A stretch of 64,000 nucleotides of DNA from Nocardia fusca NBRC 14340 (GCF_001618425.1 NZ_BDCU01000060.1:1-64000), one strand, 5' to 3'; positions 15,896 through 25,323 are shown, counted from the stretch's first letter. Program-made: numbers and translations. The notes: generated from the sequence alone by a model not told the origin.

Positions 15896-18703
15896 ATGTT
15901 GCACGGACTGTGGTCGCCCGGTTCCGGGCTGCTGCTGTGGCGTGCCCCCGGTAGCGCGAACGGACCGCCCGTGCCGGGGCTGCTCGGATCGGTCCTGGCC
16001 GAATCGCGCTTCCGGCACCGGGCCGAGGTGCTCGTGGTGGACGACGCGGGCACCCGACGGGAGACCGTGCGGGCGCACGCGCTCGCCCCGGGGCCGGCCG
16101 CCGCCGCGCTGCGGCAGCGGTTGCCGACCGGCGCCGTGGCCGGGGACCTGCGCTTCCTGGGCCATATCGCCCAGGGGATCGAACGCTGGGTGCGGGCCGG
16201 CGCGGTGGTTCCCGAACTCCGGCGCGAGGACGCTGAATGGTGGGCGCGCTGGCGGTTGTCCGGCGGCTCCGGCCAGCGGGCCTGGCTCGCGGAACTGGCC
16301 GCCCTGCTGCCGCCGGCGCTGCGGGTCGCCGGACCGCCCGGCGATGTGCTCGACGATATGGTCACCGAGCTCACCGATCCGATGGTGCGGGAACTGATCG
16401 CGGCGGATCCGCACCCGCATCCGCTCGTACACGGTCTGCGCACGGATGTTCCGGTGGAGACCGGCAGCCACCAGGCCGCCGAGGTGCTGCGGCAGTGGCG
16501 GGAGAGCCGCGCCTCCGATGAGACCGGGCTGGTGCTGCGGCTGCGCGAACCCGACGGCGAGTTCGCCGATACCGCGGACGCGTCCGCGCTGTGGCGCCTC
16601 GAGGTCTGCCTGCGGGCCGACGGGACGGCACCGCGGCCGATCCCGGTACCCGGTACGGCCGACGAGGTACGGCTGGGCCTGGAATGGCTGGGCCGGGCGC
16701 AGCGCGCCTATCCCCGGCTGCGGGATGTCCCGGGCGACCCGCACAGCCTCGATCTGCTGCTGCCGACCGAGGTGGTGGCCGATCTGGTCGCGCACGGGTC
16801 GCAGGCACTGTCGGCCGCGGGTATTCCGCTACTGCTGCCCCGGGCCTGGAACATCACCGAGCCGAGCCTGCGGCTGCGGGTCGAGGGCGCCGCGGTACCC
16901 GCCGCCGAGAGCACGGTGGGGCTGGACGGGCTGGTCGGCTACCGGTGGGAACTGGCACTGGGCGACACCGTGCTGTCCCAGGACGAGATGCAACGGTTGA
17001 TCTCGGCCCAGTCCGATCTGGTGCGCCTGCGCGGCGAATGGGTGCAGGCCGATCACACCGTGCTCGCGGCCGCCGCGAAGTTCGTGGCCCTGCACCACGG
17101 CGACAACGAGATCACCCTCTCCGATCTGATCGGCGAGATCAGCGAGAACCGGGCCGGGGGCGTGCCGCTGACCGAGGTCACGGCGAGCGGCTGGCCCGCC
17201 GCGCTGTTCGATCCCGAACGACCGGCGGATCCGGTGCCCGTGCCCGGACGGTTGAAGGCCCAGTTGCGCCCCTACCAGGAACGCGGCCTGGCCTGGCTGG
17301 CGACCATGAACCGGCTCGGGTGCGGCGCGGTCCTCGCCGACGATATGGGTCTGGGTAAGACGGTCCAGGTGCTGGCCCTGCTGCTGCACGAACGCGAGGG
17401 TGACCGCGCACCCGGGCCGACCCTGCTGGTGTGCCCGATGTCGGTGGTCGGCAACTGGCAGCGCGAAGCGGAACGGTTCGCGCCCGACCTGCGGGTCCTG
17501 GTGCACCACGGTCCCGGCCGCGCACAGGGCCGTGACCTCGACACGGCGGTGGCCGGAGCGGATCTGGTGGTCACCACCTACGCGCTGCTCGCCCGCGATA
17601 TCGCCGACCTGTCCCGGCAGCAGTGGGAACGGGTGGTGCTCGACGAGGCCCAGCACATCAAGAACGCGGCGACCAGGCAGGCCCGGGCCGCCCGGGCGCT
17701 GCCCGCCCGGCACCGGCTGGCGCTCACCGGTACGCCGGTGGAGAACCGGCTCGAAGAGCTCCGCTCGATCTTCGATTTCGCGGTACCGAAACTGCTGGGC
17801 AGCCCGCAGACCTTCCGGGCCCGCTTCGCCGTACCGATCGAGCGGGAGAACGACGAGAACGCGGTGGCCCGGCTGCGCACCGTGACCTCCCCGTTCCTGT
17901 TGCGCCGGGTGAAAACCGATCCCGCCGTGATCAGCGATCTGCCGGACAAACTCGAGATGACCGTCCGGGCCAACCTCACCGTCGAACAGGCCGCCCTGTA
18001 TCAGGCGGTGGTCGAGGATATGCTCGAGAAACTGCGCGATGCCAAGGGAATGGCCCGTAAGGGGGCGGTGCTCGGCGCGCTCACCCGGTTGAAGCAGGTC
18101 TGCAACCACCCTGCGCATTTCCTCGGTGATTCCTCCGCGGTGCTGCGCCGCGGCGCCCACCGATCCGGCAAGCTGGCGCTCGTCGAGGATGTGCTCGACG
18201 CCGTCCTGGCCGAGGGGGAAAAGGCACTGCTGTTCACCCAGTTCCGCGAGTTCGGCGAGCTCATCGTCCCGTACCTCGCCGAACGGTTCGGGGGCGAGAT
18301 CCCGTTCCTGCACGGTGGTGTCGCCAAGAAACGACGTGACGGGATGGTCGCGGCGTTCCAGGGTGTCGGGGGTCCGCCGATCATGCTGCTCTCGCTCAAG
18401 GCCGGGGGCACCGGGTTGAACCTGACCGCCGCCAATCATGTCGTGCATCTGGATCGCTGGTGGAATCCGGCCGTGGAGAACCAGGCCACCGACCGCGCGT
18501 TCCGGATCGGGCAGCGCCGGGCGGTGCAGGTGCGCAAGCTGGTCTGCGTCGACACCATCGAGGAACGTATCGACGAGATGATCACGGGCAAGAGCGAACT
18601 CGCCGATCTGGCGGTCGGGGTCGGCGAGAACTGGATCACCGAGCTCGGCAATGACGACCTGGCCCGGCTGTTCACCCTCGGCGCCGAGGCGGTGGGTGAG
18701 TGA
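15896..18703 (+). CDS. helZ: SNF2-family ATP-dependent helicase/translocase
   Basis: A 935-residue Swi2/Snf2 ATPase like mycobacterial HelZ. Residues 1-450 include the bacterial SNF2-associated region (LIGEISENRAGGVPLTEV). The motor follows: QERGLAWLATMNRLGCGAVL, Walker A DDMGLGKTVQ near 482, DEAQ box VVLDEAQHIKN near 583, LTGTPVENRLEELRSIF, then the helicase C lobe (LFTQFREFGELIVPYL, LSLKAGGTGLNLTAA, DRAFRIGQ). It translocates on double-stranded DNA and probably remodels protein-DNA complexes. The stop overlaps the start of the SWIM gene (TGATG), so the two proteins are likely made together and may act as a complex. Confidence 0.9.
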   Translation: MLHGLWSPGSGLLLWRAPGSANGPPVPGLLGSVLAESRFRHRAEVLVVDDAGTRRETVRAHALAPGPAAAALRQRLPTGAVAGDLRFLGHIAQGIERWVRAGAVVPELRREDAEWWARWRLSGGSGQRAWLAELAALLPPALRVAGPPGDVLDDMVTELTDPMVRELIAADPHPHPLVHGLRTDVPVETGSHQAAEVLRQWRESRASDETGLVLRLREPDGEFADTADASALWRLEVCLRADGTAPRPIPVPGTADEVRLGLEWLGRAQRAYPRLRDVPGDPHSLDLLLPTEVVADLVAHGSQALSAAGIPLLLPRAWNITEPSLRLRVEGAAVPAAESTVGLDGLVGYRWELALGDTVLSQDEMQRLISAQSDLVRLRGEWVQADHTVLAAAAKFVALHHGDNEITLSDLIGEISENRAGGVPLTEVTASGWPAALFDPERPADPVPVPGRLKAQLRPYQERGLAWLATMNRLGCGAVLADDMGLGKTVQVLALLLHEREGDRAPGPTLLVCPMSVVGNWQREAERFAPDLRVLVHHGPGRAQGRDLDTAVAGADLVVTTYALLARDIADLSRQQWERVVLDEAQHIKNAATRQARAARALPARHRLALTGTPVENRLEELRSIFDFAVPKLLGSPQTFRARFAVPIERENDENAVARLRTVTSPFLLRRVKTDPAVISDLPDKLEMTVRANLTVEQAALYQAVVEDMLEKLRDAKGMARKGAVLGALTRLKQVCNHPAHFLGDSSAVLRRGAHRSGKLALVEDVLDAVLAEGEKALLFTQFREFGELIVPYLAERFGGEIPFLHGGVAKKRRDGMVAAFQGVGGPPIMLLSLKAGGTGLNLTAANHVVHLDRWWNPAVENQATDRAFRIGQRRAVQVRKLVCVDTIEERIDEMITGKSELADLAVGVGENWITELGNDDLARLFTLGAEAVGE

Positions 18704-19467
18704 TGGCCGATTTCAGCGAATTCGGCAGGCGCCGGCCCGTTTCCGGTGGCGTCGGCGCGCGCAGCCGGCGCGGTGCCTTCGCCCGCACCTTCTGGGGCAA
18801 GAGTTTCGTGGAGGTGGTCGAGCGGCTCGCCGAACCCGGCCGGCTCGCCCGGGGCCGCACCTATGCCCGGGCGGGGCAGGTGGTGAGTTACCGGATCGAG
18901 CCCGGCGTCGTGGCCGCCGAGGTGCAGGGCAGCCAGCCGCGCCCGTTCGCCACGACCTGCGATATCCGGCGCTTGCGCGACGAGGAGGTGGAGCTGCTGG
19001 TCGAGCTGATCCGGGGCTCGCCCGGCATGCTCGCCCGGGTGGTCTCCGGTGATCTGCCCCGCGAACTCGCCCCGCACCTGCTCCCGGAGACCGCCGCCGA
19101 TATCGATTTCGGCTGCACTTGCCCGGATCCGGGCTGGCCGTGCAAACACGCGATCGCGGTCGCCTGCCTGCTCGCCGAACGTCTCGACGACCATCCGCGT
19201 GATCTGCTCACCCTGCGCGGGTTGAGCCTGGACACCCTGATCAGCGGGGTCGAGGCGACGGCGCCGGAGAGTGGGGAGGTCACCGATCCCTACGGTGAGA
19301 GCGTGGAACTACCCGCGCTGCCGGCACCGGGGATCCGGCCGGCCCCCGACGACCTGGATCCGGCGCTGCTGCGGCGGGCCCTGCGCATGCTGTCCGCGGA
19401 CGAGTCGACGGCGGCCGAGGCCGGGCGGGCACTGATGGTCGTGTACTCGACGCTGACCGGCCGTTAG
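18703..19467 (+). CDS. SWIM zinc-finger protein, partner of the SNF2 helicase
   Basis: A 254-residue protein with a SWIM zinc finger: Cys138-x-Cys140-x6-Cys147-x-His149 (CTCPDPGWPCKHAIA). The N-terminal half has the usual companion region (FWGKSFVEVVERLAE, RGRTYARAGQVVSYRIEPG). SWIM fingers bind DNA or proteins. Pairs of a SNF2 ATPase and a SWIM protein recur in bacteria, as a fusion or as neighbours (YwqA/YwqB of Bacillus is the pattern I recall). ATG 18703 overlaps the helicase stop. The role is not known; targeting the helicase is the natural inference. Confidence 0.85.
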   Translation: MADFSEFGRRRPVSGGVGARSRRGAFARTFWGKSFVEVVERLAEPGRLARGRTYARAGQVVSYRIEPGVVAAEVQGSQPRPFATTCDIRRLRDEEVELLVELIRGSPGMLARVVSGDLPRELAPHLLPETAADIDFGCTCPDPGWPCKHAIAVACLLAERLDDHPRDLLTLRGLSLDTLISGVEATAPESGEVTDPYGESVELPALPAPGIRPAPDDLDPALLRRALRMLSADESTAAEAGRALMVVYSTLTGR

Positions 19468-19498
19468 CACACCCGGAGCGTCCCGGTGTCCGATCCAC

Positions 19499-19602
19499 CT
19501 CGCCCGGGTATCGGCACCGGAGGACGTGGCGAGCTTCGTCTCCTACCCGGCCTCGCGTGATTCCGGCTATATGACCGGCAGTCGGTTCTGATCGACGACC
19601 CG
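19499..19602 (+). pseudogene. Decayed 3' fragment of an SDR gene
   Basis: Translation from 19499 gives LARVSAPEDVASFVSYPASRD (part), then SGYMTG, the typical C-terminal end of acetoin/diacetyl-type SDR enzymes. After MTG one base is missing; restoring a C gives QSVLIDD, the expected family ending. No N-terminal part or start exists upstream. It is a remnant between the SWIM gene and the foreign-looking glycosyltransferase gene. Confidence 0.65.
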
Positions 19603-19767
19603 ACTTCGTCGGCAGAGTCAGGTGATCCACTCGAGTTGATAATGCCCGACGCGGTAGGTTAGGTCCGCAGCACCTCGGGCTGCACACTCAGCTCCACCCC
19701 GCCAGCCTATCGACGTAAACATGACAGAATCGCCTACGCCAGCTATTGCCCGTCATTGTCGGACCCG

Positions 19768-20988
19768 ATGCGACAGCCGTCCGAATCCGCCGCCGATCCG
19801 ACAAACCCGGCCCGCGTCGCTACCACAATCGCAATGACCGGGAATGACCCGAACCGACAACAGAACGACAGTAGGAAGACGTTGGCAAGAAGGCTACAAG
19901 CCGGCACCATTTCACCGGACGATCGCGTCCTGACCACGTATTTCGGCACGGTGCTGGCAGTCTCCGCGCAAGGCGGACTAATCCATAAGGAATTCAATCC
20001 ACGCACGGCGACTCTGCTCCTGAATGAGTCCGGCAAGATTCTTACCAGCGTTTCCGATGAGCTCGAGGGGCTGAGACCACGGCTTCTCGATGCCGGAGAC
20101 GAATACTGCATCATGGCGGGCGAGCTGTACCTGTGTGCCCAGCCGAACGGCACGTTCGGATACAGCTCCGCAAGGAGGGAGTGGGAAACGTTCCGCCTGG
20201 CTCCGGTGGGCGAATTGACCAGGGCATGGAGCGCCGCTCTTCCCTCGGTGGCCCGGAAGGCCCGGCAGCGCCGGATACCGAAAATCATCCATCAGACATA
20301 CGAGACCGCAACCATTCCCGACGTGCTGGCCGATGGCATCGACAGGTTCCGGACCGCTAATCCGGACTGGCAGTACAACTATTATTCTGGAAAGGACTGC
20401 CACGATTTCATATACGAATATTACGGCTGGGATGTGCTGAAAACCTACCTGAGCCTGAATCCGCGATACGGTGCGGCGAGGGCAGATTTCTTCCGCTATC
20501 TTTGTGTCTATCAGTGCGGTGGTGTGTATCTTGACATCAAGTCAGGCCCGCTTCTTTCCTTGCCGGATATCATCCGGCCCTCCGACGAATATCTTCTATC
20601 GCGATGGCAGAACCAGCCGGGGCAGCAGTTCGACGGATGGGGAATGCATCCCGAGCTCGAGGATATTGCTGGTGGCGAGTTTCAGAACTGGCATGTCATC
20701 GGCAGTCCGGGGCACCCGTTTCTGGAAGCTGTGATCGAAAGGGTGATCCAGAACATCGGATGTTACGACGAAATCAGCGATGGCGTCGGTAAAATGGCGG
20801 CACTCCGAACAACCGGACCTATTGCGTATACCCTCGCGATCGAGAGCGTACGGCACCAGCACACGCACCGAGTGTTTGATGCACACGCGGCCGGCATTGT
20901 TTATGAGCTCATACCCCGCCCCGGCGTCACGAGGCGCCATTACAGCTATCAGACAACGCCGCTCGTACTCGATCGGGTATCCATCTAG
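19768..20988 (+). CDS. GT32-type (OCH1-like) glycosyltransferase, probably acquired
   Basis: A protein of up to 406 residues. From about residue 171 it is a GT32 sugar transferase: IPKIIHQTYET, FRTANPDWQYNYYSG, YGAARADFFRYLCVYQCGG (split) and VYLDIKSG, where the usual DxD metal site reads D-I-K. The first 165 residues are unrelated to the fold and unidentified. Codons are less G/C-rich than in all neighbours, and AT-ending codons are common, which points to transfer. The start is uncertain: ATG 19768 and 19834 lack ribosome sites, while TTG 19879 follows AGGAAG. It is not in an operon. It probably modifies a surface glycan. Confidence 0.75.
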   Translation: MRQPSESAADPTNPARVATTIAMTGNDPNRQQNDSRKTLARRLQAGTISPDDRVLTTYFGTVLAVSAQGGLIHKEFNPRTATLLLNESGKILTSVSDELEGLRPRLLDAGDEYCIMAGELYLCAQPNGTFGYSSARREWETFRLAPVGELTRAWSAALPSVARKARQRRIPKIIHQTYETATIPDVLADGIDRFRTANPDWQYNYYSGKDCHDFIYEYYGWDVLKTYLSLNPRYGAARADFFRYLCVYQCGGVYLDIKSGPLLSLPDIIRPSDEYLLSRWQNQPGQQFDGWGMHPELEDIAGGEFQNWHVIGSPGHPFLEAVIERVIQNIGCYDEISDGVGKMAALRTTGPIAYTLAIESVRHQHTHRVFDAHAAGIVYELIPRPGVTRRHYSYQTTPLVLDRVSI

Positions 20989-21152
20989 TCATTTGGTCGA
21001 GACCGGGGACTATCTCTCGCTCCTCTGTCGAGGAGCGTCAGTAGATTCGGGCGTCGGGCCGGCGGTCGGGGAAGGCGCTCGCGAACGCGTCGATGAAGAT
21101 CGCGACATACCTCGTCGAGAGTTCGGCTCGACTATGCGCCATAGATCTCGGC

Positions 21153-21175
21153 TTCGCTGACCATCGGTCAGCGAA
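21153..21175 (-). terminator. Hairpin after the isochorismatase-like gene
   Basis: TTCGCTGACC (21153-21162) and GGTCAGCGAA (21166-21175) form a perfect 10-bp stem with a 3-nt loop directly next to the stop codon of the minus-strand gene at 21176. Confidence 0.75.
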
Positions 21176-21808
21176 TCAGGCCGGTAACACCTTTGAATCC
21201 ACAGTCCCAGCGACCACGGCCTGGCCGAGATCGGCCGCGGAGAGCGCGACGACGCCGTAGAGGTCGGCGATGGTGGCCAGAGCGCTGTGGTGGAGCTGGG
21301 TTGCCGAGACCTCGGCCGCGGGGCTCCGCAGGGCGCGGGTGGCGCACGCGTCGGCTACGACAGTGGGTTGGTTCCCGCGCAGGAACGCGCCTTCGGTGGT
21401 GAATGTGACACACATATGGGTCATGAATCCGGCGATGACGACCTGTTTGTTCCCGGTCGCGTCGACGAGTGCGGCGAGATCGGTGTCCACGAAGGCGTTC
21501 GGCGCGGTTTTGACCACGACGGGTTCGCCGTCGATGGGTGCGACAGCCGGATGGATCCGGCCGATCTCGGCATCGAGGTCGTAGGCGGATCCCGCGCCGC
21601 CGTTGTGGACGATATGGATGACCGGCGCACCGGCCGCCCGGGCTCGTGCCAGGAGGTCCGCGGCCGCCTCGAGTGCGGGCTTCCAGCCGTCGAGTTCCAT
21701 GACCCCGCGGGTGTAGGTGTTCTGGTAGTCGACGAGCAGCAGGGTGGCCTCGGCCAGAGTGGCCGGTGTCTGGTCGAAGCCGCTGAGCTCACGCAACGTG
21801 GTGGCCAT
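21176..21808 (-). CDS. Isochorismatase-like cysteine hydrolase
   Basis: A 210-residue member of the isochorismatase-like hydrolases. The catalytic triad is visible: Asp27 in LLVDYQN, Lys100 in PVVVKTAPNAF and Cys133 in GFMTHMCVTFTT. It is more likely an amidase- or nicotinamidase-type enzyme than a true isochorismatase, because no carrier domain or siderophore genes lie nearby. ATG 21808 follows an AAGGAC site. It is divergent from the GlxA-type regulator, with a small dyad between them, and such pairs are common, so the regulator probably controls it. Confidence 0.85.
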   Translation of the reverse strand: MATTLRELSGFDQTPATLAEATLLLVDYQNTYTRGVMELDGWKPALEAAADLLARARAAGAPVIHIVHNGGAGSAYDLDAEIGRIHPAVAPIDGEPVVVKTAPNAFVDTDLAALVDATGNKQVVIAGFMTHMCVTFTTEGAFLRGNQPTVVADACATRALRSPAAEVSATQLHHSALATIADLYGVVALSAADLGQAVVAGTVDSKVLPA

Positions 21809-21875
21809 CGAGATCGTCCTTTCGGGGAGTTCGCCCGGGTTTCCGGCGCGTCTTTCACGTTAGGAGCCCACCGAT

Positions 21876-21891
21876 ATGTCGGCAATGACAT
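21876..21891. promoter_or_regulatory. Candidate operator dyad
   Basis: ATGTC (21876-21880) and GACAT (21887-21891) are inverted with a 6-nt spacer in the divergent promoter region between the hydrolase (start 21808) and the GlxA-type regulator (start 21940). Confidence 0.35.
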
Positions 21892-21939
21892 GTAACCTGC
21901 AAAAAACGACATCAGTTGTGTGGATCCGAGGACGAGACA

Positions 21940-22932
21940 ATGATCGAACGGTTGATCGTCGTCGCCTTGTTCGACGGCGTCGATCTGCTCGACGTGACCG
22001 GGCCGCCCGAAGTGTTCTCCCTGCTGCAACGGGAGATGGGTGAACCCACCGGCTATCGCGTCGTACTCGCCGCCGAGACACCGGAACCGGTGACGACCTC
22101 CGCCGGCGTCCGGGTGCTCCCGGATATGACGTTCGCGGACATCTCCGGCCGCGGTATCGACACCCTGATCGTGCCGGGTGCGGTCGATGTCGACGCGCGG
22201 CGGCAGGTGCGCGCTGTCACCGATCCGGCGGTGGTGGACTGGGTTCGCCGCTCGGCCGGCCGCGCCCGGCGAGTGGCCTCGGTATGCGTCGGCGCGCATA
22301 TCCTCGCCCATGCCGGGCTGCTGGACGGCAAACGCGCCACCACGCACTGGTCGACCGCCGGCCAACTCGCCGCCGAACATCCGGCTGTCACGGTGGACGC
22401 CGACCCTATCTTCATCCGCGACGGCGACGTGTGGACCGGCGCCGGGCTCACCGCCTGTCTGGATCTGACCCTTGCGCTGGTAGCGGAGGATTTCGGCCAG
22501 GAGCCGGCGATGCGGGTGGCCAGGCAGCTGGTGATGTACCTGCGGCGTCCCAGCGGGCAGAGCCAGTTCAGCGTGTCCCTCGATCCGGTCTCGTCCACCC
22601 GCCGTATCGACGACCTACGACATCACATCGCGCAGCACATTTCCGAACCGCTCACCGTCGCCGACCTCGCCGCCCACGCCCGAATCGGCGACCGCCAACT
22701 CACCCGTATCTTCAAGAACGAACTGGGTACGACACCGGCGGCCTACGTCGAGGCCGCCCGGGTCGAAGTCGCCCGCAACCGGCTGGAGACCACCGACGAC
22801 ACCCTTGACCGGGTAGCCGGCGAATGTGGTTTCGGGACAACCGATACGCTCACCCGTGCCTTCCGCCGCACTCTCGGCATCACCCCGGCCGCCTACCGGG
22901 ACCGCTTCCGGGTCCGCGCCGAGGTTCTGTAA
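21940..22932 (+). CDS. GlxA-family regulator (DJ-1/PfpI domain plus AraC domain)
   Basis: A 330-residue regulator. Residues 1-180 are a DJ-1/PfpI-like sensor (IVVALFDGVDLLDVTGPPEV, split) with the nucleophile-elbow Cys in VASVCVGAHILAHAG. Residues about 225-325 are an AraC DNA-binding domain (LTVADLAAHARIGDRQLTRIF, split, and DRVAGECGFGTTDTLTRAFRR, split). ATG 21940 follows GAGGACGA. It probably senses a small molecule and controls the divergent cysteine hydrolase gene, as is usual for this arrangement. Confidence 0.88.
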   Translation: MIERLIVVALFDGVDLLDVTGPPEVFSLLQREMGEPTGYRVVLAAETPEPVTTSAGVRVLPDMTFADISGRGIDTLIVPGAVDVDARRQVRAVTDPAVVDWVRRSAGRARRVASVCVGAHILAHAGLLDGKRATTHWSTAGQLAAEHPAVTVDADPIFIRDGDVWTGAGLTACLDLTLALVAEDFGQEPAMRVARQLVMYLRRPSGQSQFSVSLDPVSSTRRIDDLRHHIAQHISEPLTVADLAAHARIGDRQLTRIFKNELGTTPAAYVEAARVEVARNRLETTDDTLDRVAGECGFGTTDTLTRAFRRTLGITPAAYRDRFRVRAEVL

Positions 22933-23006
22933 GCGCGAGGTTCCGTAAGCGCTGTCCGACGGGCCCGCGCGGATCTCCGGCGCGGCGCCGCGTGCGCCGC
23001 CCGGTT

Positions 23007-24065
23007 TCACTCCAGGCCGTACACCCGCTGGGCATTGGTGCGGAACACCTTCTCCAGGAACTCGGTGCTGCCGAGATGTTCGGCCAGCACCGTCGCCACC
23101 GCCTCGGCGCTGCCGGTGATCGAGGTGATCGGCCGGTCGACCGGAAAGTTCGATCCCCAGACGAGGCGGTCGACGCCGAAGACGTCGGCCGCATGCCGCA
23201 GCAGCGGGCCGATCCGGTCGGTGAGGCGCGACACCGGCGTCGGATGGCCGGGCCGGGGTACCGGGTGGCCCAGGATCGGCATCATCAGCCCGCTGACCTT
23301 GGCCACCACATTCGGGAATTCGGCCAGTGCGGTGATATCGGTGCGCCAGCGTTCGAGTATCGCGGCGCGTTGCCGGGCGTCGTTACCGGTGTACTTGCCC
23401 ATCGGCCCGAAGATCCCCGCCGGAGTGCCGAGGTGGTTCAGCACGATCTTCGCTTCGGGGTAGCGCCGGGCCACCGCGGTCAGCTCCGGCAGCTGGTGCG
23501 AGTACACCCAGGCCTCGAAGGCCAGGTCGCGGTCGACCAGTGCGGCGAAGCCGTCGAGGAACGCGTTGCTGCGCAGGGCACCCGGATCGGTGGTGAAACT
23601 GCGGATACCCGCGTCCGGATGGTGGGCGACCATGCTGCGCACGCCGCGTACCAGCGGCGAGGCGGACAGATGCGCGTCGAGCAGTTCGGCGAATCCCGGG
23701 GCACCGGGGAATCCGCTCGCGCTGACCGCGGCGAGCGCGGGGGTGTCCACCCCGAACGGCAGGGCGGTGACCCAGCGGGTCTCCTCGACCTCTGGCCCGG
23801 CCCACTCGACCTCGATGTGTACCACCGATTCGACCGGCAGGCCGCCGGTGTCGGCCCGGTAGTCGGCGGGCAGGTACGGCGCCAGATAGGCCGAGGGTTC
23901 GCCGATGAACTCCCGGTCCTTACGCGGCGCGAGACGTAGCGCGAGTGGGAGCGGGATCGGGACGGCACGCAACAGTTTCGCCGTACGGCTGAACTCGCGC
24001 GCGGTGGTGAACGGGTCCCACTGGTGGATGTGTGCGTCGATGATCCGGATCTCGCCGATGTCCAT
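23007..24065 (-). CDS. Amidohydrolase-family TIM-barrel hydrolase
   Basis: A 352-residue metal-dependent hydrolase of the amidohydrolase_2 (PF04909) type. The first strand has the metal-binding HxH in IIDAHIHQWDP; later come the HHPDAG segment, the VLNHLGTPAG strand and the final LVWGSNFPVD, whose Asp is the usual last metal ligand position. Relatives act on lactones, decarboxylate aromatic acids or hydrolyse pyrone dicarboxylates, so the substrate stays open. ATG 24065 is the start. It is convergent with the GlxA-type regulator gene and divergent from the membrane protein gene. Confidence 0.82.
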   Translation of the reverse strand: MDIGEIRIIDAHIHQWDPFTTAREFSRTAKLLRAVPIPLPLALRLAPRKDREFIGEPSAYLAPYLPADYRADTGGLPVESVVHIEVEWAGPEVEETRWVTALPFGVDTPALAAVSASGFPGAPGFAELLDAHLSASPLVRGVRSMVAHHPDAGIRSFTTDPGALRSNAFLDGFAALVDRDLAFEAWVYSHQLPELTAVARRYPEAKIVLNHLGTPAGIFGPMGKYTGNDARQRAAILERWRTDITALAEFPNVVAKVSGLMMPILGHPVPRPGHPTPVSRLTDRIGPLLRHAADVFGVDRLVWGSNFPVDRPITSITGSAEAVATVLAEHLGSTEFLEKVFRTNAQRVYGLE

Positions 24066-24189
24066 TGCGCTCCGGCACCTCCTGCGATCGTCTGCGGTCT
24101 GATCGCCGAGGGTAGCGCGTGACCAGGGTGCGGTGGTGCGGATCGGCTCGCGCCGGACGAGTCGGCGGATCCGGCGTCATACTGGGTCT

Positions 24190-25323
24190 GTGGCCGAACA
24201 GGATTCGGCGCCGCGGGCGCCGGTGTCGGGAGCCGATCCGGTTCCCGACCGCGTCGTGACGGAGAAATCCGTCCCGGCCGCCGCGCCCCGCCCGGCCGGC
24301 GGCCCCGTGGCGGAACCGCGGAGTGCCGGTGCGCTGGCGCCGGAACCGGGTCGGGCGCCCGCCGCGCTGCGCGATCTGGTCGAGCAGGGTGTGCTCGACG
24401 AAACCCAGCTGACCGCGGTGGTCACCGCGCTGGAGCACGAACGGCCGCGGCCCACGCCGGCCCGGCTGCTGGCCGAGATCGCGGCCTATGCCGGGGCGGG
24501 CCTGCTACTGAGCGGGCTGGTGCTGATCCTGGTGGAGTCCTGGGACGATATGGCCCAACTCGGCCGGTTCGTCCTGTTCGCGCTGGTCGCTCTCGGTTTG
24601 ATCGTGGCCGGTGTGGCGACGGCGGGCGGTCGCTCGGTGTTGTTGCGGGCGGCGTGGCGGTCGGTACCGGATACCGGGCACACCGCCCGGACACGGCTCG
24701 CGGTAGTCCTGTTCGTGCTCGCGTCGGCGAGTGTGGCCGCGGCCGCGGGGTCGGTTTTCGACAACGGGGATGTCGGTGGTGACAGCACCTGGGTCTATGC
24801 CGCGGGGGCGGGTCTGCTGGCGGCCGCCGCCGGTTATGCCGCGTTGCCCTCCCTGCTCGGTCTGCTGGTGTGCACCGGATTCAGCGTGGCGCTGGTGGTG
24901 GGCGTACTGGACGAGGTCTTCGACCTCGACGACAGCTGGGTCGGCGGCGGGGTACTGGCGCTGGGTATCGGCTGGCTCGGTCTCACCCGCGCCCGGGTGG
25001 TGCTCGAGGTGTGGGCCGGGTATCTGGCGGGCGTGGTCCTGGCGGTAGCGGGTGCGCAGACCGTGGACACATTCGACGGGATGTGGCCGGCCTACGCGCT
25101 CACGGCCTTCGTCGCGTTGGTGAGTTTCGGTGTCTACGCGACCGACCGCTCCTGGGTGCTGGTGCTGGGCGGCGCTGCCGCCCTGACTCTGGCGGCGGTG
25201 GAGGCGGTCGCGGACTGGACCGGAGATTCGGCCGGGGCCTCCGGGGCGATCCTGGTGATCGGCGCGGTGGTACTGGGGATCGGCAGTTATCTGCTGGCGC
25301 GGTCCACGAAAACTGTCGGTTAG
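24190..25323 (+). CDS. Polytopic membrane protein of unknown function
   Basis: A 377-residue protein starting at GTG 24190. The first 60 residues are a Pro/Ala-rich cytoplasmic tail. A DUF2157-like helical segment follows (LRDLVEQGVLDETQLTAVV), then about nine to ten hydrophobic helices (LLLSGLVLILVESW, FALVALGLIVAGVA, LAVVLFVLASASVAAAAG, LAGVVLAVAGAQ, ILVIGAVVLGIGSYLLA). There is no transporter signature, so no substrate is named. Its end lies 180 bases before the valine operon, outside that operon's palindrome. Confidence 0.7.
   Translation: MAEQDSAPRAPVSGADPVPDRVVTEKSVPAAAPRPAGGPVAEPRSAGALAPEPGRAPAALRDLVEQGVLDETQLTAVVTALEHERPRPTPARLLAEIAAYAGAGLLLSGLVLILVESWDDMAQLGRFVLFALVALGLIVAGVATAGGRSVLLRAAWRSVPDTGHTARTRLAVVLFVLASASVAAAAGSVFDNGDVGGDSTWVYAAGAGLLAAAAGYAALPSLLGLLVCTGFSVALVVGVLDEVFDLDDSWVGGGVLALGIGWLGLTRARVVLEVWAGYLAGVVLAVAGAQTVDTFDGMWPAYALTAFVALVSFGVYATDRSWVLVLGGAAALTLAAVEAVADWTGDSAGASGAILVIGAVVLGIGSYLLARSTKTVG

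Noticed and set aside
16829..18448. 539-residue antisense frame in the helicase gene
   Set aside because: Composition-driven shadow; the plus strand encodes clear SNF2 motifs.
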